A stretch of 8,694 bases of DNA from positions 276 through 8,969 of the forward strand of contig JASLXI010000020.1 of the NCBI GenBank assembly GCA_030740415.1. Reading direction: 5' to 3'. Position 1 is the stretch's first letter. Each line of letters starts with the position of its first letter. Shown in pieces: positions 1 to 4,818 of the stretch. Origin of the DNA: Dehalococcoidia bacterium (lineage in GTDB: Bacteria; Chloroflexota; Dehalococcoidia; UBA2985). Under the pieces are notes generated by a model that was not told the DNA's origin, searched no databases, and worked only from the letters and a program-made list of their open reading frames with translations. Made by a program: the position numbers and the translations under genes.

Positions 1-34
1 AGCCGAGGCCCCGTCTTCAGACGGGGCCTCGGCT
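1..34 (-). terminator. Intrinsic terminator behind tatC
   Basis: A perfect inverted repeat: the 15-base arm AGCCGAGGCCCCGTC (1-15), a TTCA loop (16-19) and its exact complement (20-34). It lies 11 nt beyond the tatC stop codon, where a rho-independent terminator of the minus-strand tat operon is expected. The U-tract for the minus direction would lie to the left of base 1 and cannot be seen. On the plus strand the hairpin is followed by TCTAGGG, with no T-run, so it is more likely to act on minus-strand transcripts, possibly also on a convergent gene outside the window. Confidence 0.8.
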
Positions 35-45
35 TCTAGGGTTTC

Positions 46-816
46 CTAGTTTTGGGATGATTCAGAAGGCACTGTTTCCAGCAATGCTTTCTTCTGCCCC
101 AAGCGTGCCAACTTCGCCAGCCAGATTCCCAGCTCATAAAGGAGGATTATGGGCAGTGCAACAAGGCTTTGATTGACAGGGTCGAAGGTTGGAGTGATGA
201 GTGCGCCGAGGACGAAGGCTACCACCACGGCAAAGCGACGCTGCTTGGCCAAGGCCCTGGGTGTAACAATCCTGATCTTGCTCAAGAAGAACATGACAAG
301 GGGTGTCTGGAAGGATACTCCAAGCCAGAACAGCAGTGTCACCACCAAGTTGATGTAGTTCCCAACTCTTATCATAGGAGTGGCAATGTCGGAGCCAAAG
401 GTCAGCAGGAAACGCAGGGCTGGAGGAAGCAGAATAAGATACCCGAAGGTCGCACCTGCGACAAAGGAGATCATGACTCCAGGGAGAAGGGCAAAGAGGT
501 AGTGCTTCTCCCTCGGCGTTAGGCCCGGGGCCACGAACATGACTATCTGGTACAGGATGATGGGGAGAGCCAGGATCAGTCCACCCATTAGGGAGACTTT
601 CATGGTAATGCCGATCATCTCTGTTACCTGGGTGAAAATGAGCGTCTGGTCTCGCAGAGACTCGAAACCCTGTGCGGGCCCCATCAGCAGACCGAAGATT
701 GCAGGGTGGAAGACAAAGGCTATTGACGTAGTCACCACGAGGACAACCACAGATATGATGAGCCTACGTCTCAGCTCATTTAGATGACCACCTAGAGAGG
801 TCTCTTTATCCTTCAC
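46..816 (-). CDS. tatC: Sec-independent (twin-arginine) protein translocase subunit TatC
   Basis: TatC is the six-helix membrane core of the Tat system and binds twin-arginine signal peptides for export of folded proteins. The frame is open up to an ATG at 900, but I choose the GTG at 816. It has AAGGAA four bases upstream, overlaps the tatA stop by 11 nt and gives 256 aa, the usual family size; the longer version adds a 28-residue hydrophilic tail inside tatA. Numbered from the GTG, the N-terminal HLNELRRRL signature (11-19) matches the HLxELRxR motif. The first periplasmic loop has APGLTPRE with Glu103, equivalent to E. coli Glu103, and LYELG near the C-terminus keeps the conserved Glu228. 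Hydrophobic segments are spaced as expected for six helices. The conserved intramembrane Glu170 is Gln here (VSFQTP). It is co-transcribed with tatA and ends before a hairpin terminator. Family assignment is secure; only the start is a choice. Confidence 0.95.
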   Translation of the reverse strand: MKDKETSLGGHLNELRRRLIISVVVLVVTTSIAFVFHPAIFGLLMGPAQGFESLRDQTLIFTQVTEMIGITMKVSLMGGLILALPIILYQIVMFVAPGLTPREKHYLFALLPGVMISFVAGATFGYLILLPPALRFLLTFGSDIATPMIRVGNYINLVVTLLFWLGVSFQTPLVMFFLSKIRIVTPRALAKQRRFAVVVAFVLGALITPTFDPVNQSLVALPIILLYELGIWLAKLARLGQKKALLETVPSESSQN

Positions 817-1063
817 TAGATTCCTTTTCCTGGGTATCGCTTTCTGGCTCTTGCTTTGTGTCCTTGGGTTGGCTTTTGGGAGGCTGGTCAAGGGGTTCAT
901 CGAGGGCCATCAGGCTGGGAAGATCGCTGGCGGTATGCCTTACCTCCTGTACTATCCTGCCCAAAGAACGCGCCACTCCTGCCATCCGCCTAGGGCCGAG
1001 GAACAAGAAGGCCACGAGCGCGATGACCAGAAACTCGGTAGAGCCTATACCCAGGAAGTCCAT
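806..1063 (-). CDS. tatA: Twin-arginine translocase TatA/TatB family subunit
   Basis: An 85-aa single-span protein of the TatA/B family, which partners TatC: TatA oligomers form the translocation site, and TatB helps in substrate binding. Residues 11-22 form a short hydrophobic helix (FLVIALVAFLFL), followed by the LGPRRM hinge (22-27), an amphipathic helix (about 28-45) and a charged, disordered tail rich in Glu, Lys, Gln and Ser. Glu10 at the helix N-terminus and Gly-Pro at the hinge are more TatB-like than E. coli TatA-like (FG hinge, polar Gln). No second TatA/B gene is seen here, so this may serve both roles, or another copy may lie elsewhere. The ATG is preceded by a strong purine-rich site (GGAGGAGGAC). 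The gene has its own promoter about 70-100 bp upstream, and its TAA lies inside the start region of tatC, implying translational coupling. Confidence 0.9.
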   Translation of the reverse strand: MDFLGIGSTEFLVIALVAFLFLGPRRMAGVARSLGRIVQEVRHTASDLPSLMALDEPLDQPPKSQPKDTKQEPESDTQEKESSEG

Positions 1064-1135
1064 CTACTGTCCTCCTCCTCGCCGCCTAGGTCTGAGGGGA
1101 TGTATTGTTACAGGAATCAACACACTTACAGCCCC

Positions 1136-1164
1136 ACTATAAACCATCGGCTTTGGAGTGCCAA
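1136..1164 (-). promoter_or_regulatory. Sigma70-type promoter for tatA-tatC
   Basis: On the minus strand, TTGGCA (1164-1159, 5 of 6 matches to TTGACA) is followed by a 17-nt spacer and TATAGT (1141-1136, 5 of 6 matches to TATAAT). Transcription should start near 1129, giving a leader of about 65 nt before the tatA ATG with its GGAGGAGG site. This allows the tat genes to be expressed separately from the upstream sfsA-glycosylase pair. The assignment is by eye from consensus and spacing only. Confidence 0.6.
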
Positions 1165-1170
1165 GGCACT
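1157..1170. other. Palindrome over the tat promoter -35 box (possible operator)
   Basis: AGTGCCAAGGCACT is a perfect 6-2-6 inverted repeat. It completely covers the -35 hexamer of the proposed tat promoter. A repressor bound here would block RNA polymerase, so it could be an operator, but no regulator is encoded nearby. It is not followed by a T-run in either direction, so it does not look like an intrinsic terminator for the upstream glycosylase gene. Confidence 0.3.
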
Positions 1171-1180
1171 TTCAGGGACA

Positions 1181-1882
1181 TCATTCTCCCGCGATAACGC
1201 CTGCACCGGTAGGGCATATATCCAGAAGACAGCACTCTCCACACACGGGTTTTTTCTTTAGACAAGTCTCTGCGGCGTGGCGGTCAAGCAGGGCGTGGTA
1301 CTCATTGAAGAGGCTGGTATCGTGGGGCAGGTTATTCATGAAGATAGTCTGATATGAGCCGTAAGTATCCTGGGTGGAGGCAAAGCCTAGTCTGCTGAGA
1401 ATACGCCTGGTATAGGCATCGATCACGAAGATGGGCTTGCCTGCGGCATACAGCAATATATCGTCTGCAGTCTCTTCGCCTATGCCGTAGACCGATAGCA
1501 GCTCTTGGCGCAGTTGGTGTGATTCTCTCTTCAGCAGAGCTCCGAGGTCATCGTTGTAGTGCTCCCACAGGTATTGGACGAACGCTTTCAGCTTCTGGGC
1601 TTTGACATTGAAATAGACCGAGGGCTTTATTAGACTAGCCAACTCCTCCTGGTCCACTATCCTCAGCGCCGCTGGTTCCAGGAGGCCTCGGACCTTCAGG
1701 TTGATCAAGGCTTTGTCGACGCCGCCCCAAGACGTCGCCTGCGTGAGAATAGCCCCGACAATGACCTCGAAGGCCCCGTCGCCGGGCCACCAGTACTGTG
1801 GGCCGTACCTGCGCAACAGCCAGTCGTAGATATCCAGTAACTTTCTGTCTAGGGGTGCTGGCACTGTCGCATTGTCTATCAT
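1181..1882 (-). CDS. Endonuclease III-like DNA glycosylase (HhH-GPD, 4Fe-4S)
   Basis: A 233-aa base-excision repair protein of the endonuclease III superfamily, in the branch often annotated as 'endonuclease III domain protein'. An N-terminal region with FEVIVGAILTQATSW (38-52) leads to the helix-hairpin-helix VYGIGEETAD (131-140) and the catalytic Asp155 in VIDAYTRR, aligned with E. coli Nth Asp138. The Nth Schiff-base Lys120 aligns with Glu137, so this is probably a monofunctional glycosylase without beta-lyase activity. Four cysteines, C207, C214, C217 and C223, fit C-X6-C-X2-C-X5-C and should hold a 4Fe-4S cluster; C218 is extra. The substrate cannot be read from sequence; alkylated purines are possible by analogy with MagIII-type relatives. 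The ATG overlaps the sfsA TGA by four bases (ATGA) and lacks a recognisable ribosome binding site, so translation is likely coupled to sfsA. Confidence 0.88.
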   Translation of the reverse strand: MIDNATVPAPLDRKLLDIYDWLLRRYGPQYWWPGDGAFEVIVGAILTQATSWGGVDKALINLKVRGLLEPAALRIVDQEELASLIKPSVYFNVKAQKLKAFVQYLWEHYNDDLGALLKRESHQLRQELLSVYGIGEETADDILLYAAGKPIFVIDAYTRRILSRLGFASTQDTYGSYQTIFMNNLPHDTSLFNEYHALLDRHAAETCLKKKPVCGECCLLDICPTGAGVIAGE

Positions 1883-2568
1883 GGGTTGTCAGGAATGTTC
1901 ATGGGAAGCTGCTTTTCCAAAACGATCTCTTCCGGAGATACGTGGCAGCTGTACGCGTAGGCTTCTACCCCGACGACTTTGGTCTCACGTAGTGCTTTGC
2001 CGAATACGGGGCCGGCCTCGTCGTTGGGACTAAAGGCATGGGCGTTCTCCACAAATACGACAACTGCCCGGTGTCCTTGTTCTACGGCCTGAGCTAGGGC
2101 GTCCATGTGGCGTGCGCCCCGAGAGGTTGGAGCGCCGGGGAAAAAGCCAATACCATCCTCAACTAGGGTCACCAATTTCATCTCAAAATAGCACACACCG
2201 CTGGTGCCCATTACCATGTCCAAACGACTGTGCGAGAAAGTGACCTCCCTGCGTGACCAGGTGTACTGTGAGAACTGGTCGGGCTGGCCTCCGGCAAAGG
2301 TTTCATCAACCAATGTGGAAGGCATCCTGGCATCGGTGGAAACCAGGGTGTTACCCAGGTCTACTAAGGACATGTCATAAGTGGTCTTGCGACCAGGACT
2401 GGCCCTGGTAATCAACAATACTCTAGTGCCCTTTCGTAGCAGGTCTTTCATACGGCCTGAGTTGGGTACGTGCACCATCGTGGCTGCGCCATCCACTTCC
2501 ACCAGCGCGGCGAAGCGGTTTGGCCTGTCTAAAAAGATACCATCTTGAAGGGGTGGGTTTAGCTTCAC
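1879..2568 (-). CDS. sfsA: SfsA family DNA/RNA nuclease (sugar fermentation stimulation protein homologue)
   Basis: A 229-aa SfsA family protein, normal in length. SfsA was first described as a sugar fermentation stimulator in E. coli; members carry an N-terminal OB-like nucleic-acid-binding domain and a C-terminal PD-(D/E)XK nuclease fold. Visible signatures are VHVPNSGRMKDLL (32-44), SRLDMVM with Asp117, FEMKLVTLVEDG with Glu129 and Lys131 (the E-x-K pair), and the downstream FPGAPTSRGARHM (143-155), where the family commonly has FPDAxTxRGxxHL. The start is GTG: the N-terminus MKLNPPLQDG matches the family's usual beginning, and the only nearby ATG is out of frame. No Shine-Dalgarno is present, and a strong -10 box ends 8 nt before the GTG, which suggests a leaderless mRNA. 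The gene overlaps the following glycosylase by four bases, making a nucleic-acid enzyme pair. The in vivo substrate is not deducible. Confidence 0.93.
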   Translation of the reverse strand: MKLNPPLQDGIFLDRPNRFAALVEVDGAATMVHVPNSGRMKDLLRKGTRVLLITRASPGRKTTYDMSLVDLGNTLVSTDARMPSTLVDETFAGGQPDQFSQYTWSRREVTFSHSRLDMVMGTSGVCYFEMKLVTLVEDGIGFFPGAPTSRGARHMDALAQAVEQGHRAVVVFVENAHAFSPNDEAGPVFGKALRETKVVGVEAYAYSCHVSPEEIVLEKQLPMNIPDNP

Positions 2569-2576
2569 TGTTTCTC

Positions 2577-2604
2577 ATTGTAGCATTGGGCTTGGCTGTG
2601 GCAA
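2577..2604 (-). promoter_or_regulatory. Strong sigma70-type promoter giving a probable leaderless sfsA mRNA
   Basis: On the minus strand, TTGCCA (2604-2599, 5 of 6 consensus matches), a 16-nt spacer and TACAAT (2582-2577, 5 of 6 matches). A start 7-9 nt beyond the -10 box falls at about 2570-2568, which is the GTG initiation codon of sfsA itself (first base 2568). The bases between (GAGAAACA) contain no ribosome binding site. Confidence 0.6.
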
Positions 2605-2624
2605 ACGGTATTGCACCCTTGCCA
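2599..2624. repeat. Spaced inverted repeat in the divergent intergenic region
   Basis: TGGCAA (2599-2604) and TTGCCA (2619-2624) are perfect inverted copies with 14 nt between them, so their centres are 20 bp apart, about two helical turns. The left arm is also the -35 box of the sfsA promoter. This geometry suits a dimeric regulator acting on one or both divergent genes, but 6-bp arms can occur by chance. Confidence 0.25.
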
Positions 2625-2628
2625 GGGA

Positions 2629-2658
2629 TTGTGTCTCTTGCGGACTTTAGGCTAAGAT
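2629..2658 (+). promoter_or_regulatory. Weak candidate promoter for the acetyl-CoA synthetase gene
   Basis: TTGTGT (2629-2634), an 18-nt spacer and TAAGAT (2653-2658, 4 of 6 matches) would start transcription near 2665, giving a leader of about 45 nt before the ATG at 2710. The -35 match is poor (3 of 6), so this is only the best candidate in the 141-nt divergent gap. Some plus-strand promoter is expected here because the gene is first in its direction. Confidence 0.3.
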
Positions 2659-2709
2659 GTACCCGCTCCGCAATTCAAAAGGTCCCGTCTTCCAAAGTAA
2701 GGAGGCACC

Positions 2710-4461
2710 ATGGACTACCCCGTGATCGCCAAGCCCAAGCTGGAAGAGATCAACGTACGCCCCAACCTGGACGAGTACGACAGTCTCGTCAAGAACTTCT
2801 CCTGGGAACAGTTAAGGAGGGAGTTGGACGGTCTGCCAGGCGGGGGCTTGAACTTGGCCCACGAGGCTATAGACCGACATGCCATGGGCCGGCGCGCAGA
2901 CAGGGTGGCTATGTACTGGGAGGGAACTGGAGGCGAGGAGGAGACGTACACCTTTGCCCAGATGAAGGAGCTTACCGATAAGTTTGCCAACGTCCTTAGG
3001 GGACTGGGGGTTGAGAAGGGTGATAGGGTGTTTATCTTCATGGGACGCATCCCAGAGTTGTATGTGGCATTCTTCGGTATATTGAAATCTGGGGCGATCG
3101 CTGGGCCTCTTTTCTCCGCCTTCGGACCGGATCCGGTGAAGGACCGTCTCCTGGATAGCGGGGCCAAGGTGCTCATCGTCACGCCAGACTTGAGGAACCG
3201 CGTAAGCGATATTCTCAAGGACCTGCCAGACCTGAAGCACGTGATGGTGGTTAACAAGAACAATCGCTCGCAGGAACCCCTTGCTGCTGAGGACACAAGC
3301 TACGAGAAGGAGATGGCCTCCGCGTCGTCGGACTTCCAGATTGTGCCCACTACGGAGGAGGACTTCTCTATCATGCACTACACCTCAGGTACCACCGGGA
3401 AGCCCAAGGGGGCCGCCCATGCACACCTGGCGGCGTTGCAGCACATGGCAACGGGAAGGTGGGCCCTGGACCTCCACGACGATGACATCTACTGGTGCAC
3501 TGCCGACCCGGGATGGGTCACAGGCACCTCCTATGGAATGTCGGCTCCATGGACCAACGGAGTCAGCCAGGTTATATATGAAGGAGGTTTTCGAGCTAGC
3601 GCCTGGTACCAGGTGATTCAGAAATACGGCGTCACGGTCTGGTACACCGCCCCCACTGCAATCCGAATGCTTATGAAGGCGGGAGACGACGTACCCAAAC
3701 GGTACAATCTCTCTAGCCTGCGATATTTGTGTTCGGTGGGGGAGCCCCTTAACCCGGAGGCGGTAATGTGGGGTCTCAGGGCCATCGGTCTGGCCTTCCA
3801 CGACAATTGGTGGCAGACGGAGACGGGAGCAATTCTCATCGCCAACTATCCCGTCCAGGACATACGTCCCGGCTCCATGGGACGTCCCATACCAGGCGTC
3901 AAAGTGGCCATTGTGGATGAGTCCGGGAATGAGGTAACACCGGGCGAGGAAGGAGACCTGGCTGTCCGACCCGGGTGGCCTTCCATGTTCCGAACCTACT
4001 GGCGCAACCAAGAGATGTACGACTCCAAGTTCAAGAACGGATGGTACGTGACGGGCGACCGCGCCCGGATGGATGCAGACGGCTACTTCTGGTTTGTAGG
4101 ACGCGCCGACGACGTTATAAACACAGCCGGCCATCTGGTTGGGCCCTTCGAAGTGGAGAGCGCGCTCCTTGAGCACCCAGCTGTGGCCGAAGCGGGGGTC
4201 ATCGGCAAACCCGACCCAGTGGCCTTCGAAATAGTGAAGGCCTTTGTGGCTCTCCACGACGGTCAAGAGCCCACAGACCGACTTCGAAACGAGATTATGG
4301 GCTTCGTGCGACAGAAACTCGCGGCTGGGGTGGCGCCCCGGGAGATCGAGTTTATTGACTCGTTGCCAAAGACCCGCAGCGGCAAGATAATGCGTCGTCT
4401 GCTCAAGGCCAGGGAGCTGGGGCTGCCGGAAGGCGATACCTCCACGCTGGAGGAAGACTAA
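2710..4461 (+). CDS. acsA: AMP-forming acetyl-CoA synthetase (AcsA type)
   Basis: A 583-aa ANL-superfamily ligase that activates a short-chain acid, most likely acetate, with ATP and CoA through an acyl-adenylate. The length resembles B. subtilis AcsA (about 570 aa) rather than E. coli Acs (652). Visible motifs: phosphate-binding YTSGTTGKPKG (224-234), WWQTETG (367-373) with the double Trp typical of acetyl-CoA synthetases, where the second Trp limits the acyl pocket, YVTGD with Asp450, the hinge-region GRADD (464-468), and the C-terminal PKTRSGK with catalytic Lys559, the lysine acetylated by Pat/AcuA-type enzymes in relatives. The usual GYRIG/GHRLG segment reads GHLVG, with Leu476 in place of the nucleotide-contacting Arg; I believe this marks a subfamily rather than an error. 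AAGGAGG lies four bases before the ATG. It is followed by a Re-citrate synthase-like gene, implying acetate assimilation. Propionate or another small acid cannot be excluded. Confidence 0.9.
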   Translation: MDYPVIAKPKLEEINVRPNLDEYDSLVKNFSWEQLRRELDGLPGGGLNLAHEAIDRHAMGRRADRVAMYWEGTGGEEETYTFAQMKELTDKFANVLRGLGVEKGDRVFIFMGRIPELYVAFFGILKSGAIAGPLFSAFGPDPVKDRLLDSGAKVLIVTPDLRNRVSDILKDLPDLKHVMVVNKNNRSQEPLAAEDTSYEKEMASASSDFQIVPTTEEDFSIMHYTSGTTGKPKGAAHAHLAALQHMATGRWALDLHDDDIYWCTADPGWVTGTSYGMSAPWTNGVSQVIYEGGFRASAWYQVIQKYGVTVWYTAPTAIRMLMKAGDDVPKRYNLSSLRYLCSVGEPLNPEAVMWGLRAIGLAFHDNWWQTETGAILIANYPVQDIRPGSMGRPIPGVKVAIVDESGNEVTPGEEGDLAVRPGWPSMFRTYWRNQEMYDSKFKNGWYVTGDRARMDADGYFWFVGRADDVINTAGHLVGPFEVESALLEHPAVAEAGVIGKPDPVAFEIVKAFVALHDGQEPTDRLRNEIMGFVRQKLAAGVAPREIEFIDSLPKTRSGKIMRRLLKARELGLPEGDTSTLEED

Positions 4462-4482
4462 CAGGGCGAAGCCCTGCACCCG
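4462..4482 (+). repeat. 21-nt intergenic repeat, copy 1, with a perfect small hairpin
   Basis: Starts directly after the acsA stop codon. CAGGGC GAA GCCCTG (4462-4476) forms a six-pair stem with a GAA loop, followed by CACCCG. A 19/21-identical copy begins 5 bases after the stop of the downstream synthase gene (6209-6229). It has no T-run, so it is not an ordinary intrinsic terminator; it could be an mRNA 3'-end stabiliser or a member of a small dispersed repeat family. Confidence 0.5.
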
Positions 4483-4533
4483 TAAAGCTGCCGCCAAATT
4501 CACAATACCCATGGGTTCAAAGGAGACCATGTA

Positions 4534-4764
4534 GTGGCGGAGATTAAGGTAGACGATGATATTCTGCTTCGCTGGCCCACGATGGTCGATGCAGAAGACA
4601 TATTTACTCTTGTGCGCTCCAAGCGAGAGCATCTGGGCGGTTGCTTGCCCTGGGTAGAAAATGGACGCAGGGTGGAGGACGAGCGGCAATGGGTTGAAGG
4701 CCGCATAAAAGCACAAGAAGAGCATTTAGGCAAGCTCATAGCTATCTTAATCCAACAAGGATAG
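4534..4764 (+). pseudogene. Truncated RimJ/RimL-type GNAT N-acetyltransferase remnant
   Basis: A 76-codon frame opened by GTG, with AAGGAGA seven bases upstream. The protein resembles only the N-terminus of RimJ/RimL-like GNAT acetyltransferases, which normally have about 170-190 residues: DDDILLRWPTMVDAEDIF (7-24) corresponds to the first strand and helix, REHLGGCLPWV (31-41) is the characteristic segment seen in these enzymes as HLxxWLPW, and VEDERQWVE (47-55) starts the next helix. The frame stops at QQG, about where the second beta strand turns, before the acetyl-CoA-binding motif A. None of the three forward frames up to the next start at 4819 looks like the missing part, so this appears to be a deletion or truncation rather than a simple frameshift. 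It may still be translated, but it cannot be a working GNAT enzyme. It lies between acsA and the synthase gene in what looks like one transcription unit. The homology is recognised by eye over about 55 residues. Confidence 0.6.
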
Positions 4765-4818
4765 TGGTCTAGTCCAAGTGGTTAGGAGCTAAAGGCTCAC
4801 ATTAAAGGAGGCGGTATT

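Noticed and set aside
169..522. Plus-strand open frames overlapping tatC and tatA
   Set aside because: They are low-complexity antisense shadows with no recognisable family and no ribosome binding site.
1879..1883. Possible selenocysteine read-through at the TGA stops of sfsA or the glycosylase, given that selA is present
   Set aside because: The sfsA TGA is followed directly in frame by TAG, and the glycosylase is complete in length with a second TGA two codons after the first; neither gene shows conserved protein sequence beyond the stop.
4462..4476. Intrinsic terminator behind acsA
   Set aside because: The hairpin is perfect but short and is followed by CACCCG, with no T-run, so transcription probably continues into the downstream genes.
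3385..4725. Long open frame (446 codons) on the minus strand across the acetyl-CoA synthetase gene
   Set aside because: It is antisense to a clear ligase with all motifs, has no recognisable domain, and reflects the GC-rich codon use of the real gene.
4765..4818. tRNA-like fragment (GTCTAGTCC...AGTGGTTAGGAGC) before the synthase gene
   Set aside because: It resembles the D-arm region of a tRNA, but no acceptor stem, anticodon arm or T-loop can be folded in the 54-nt gap, so it is taken as chance similarity.
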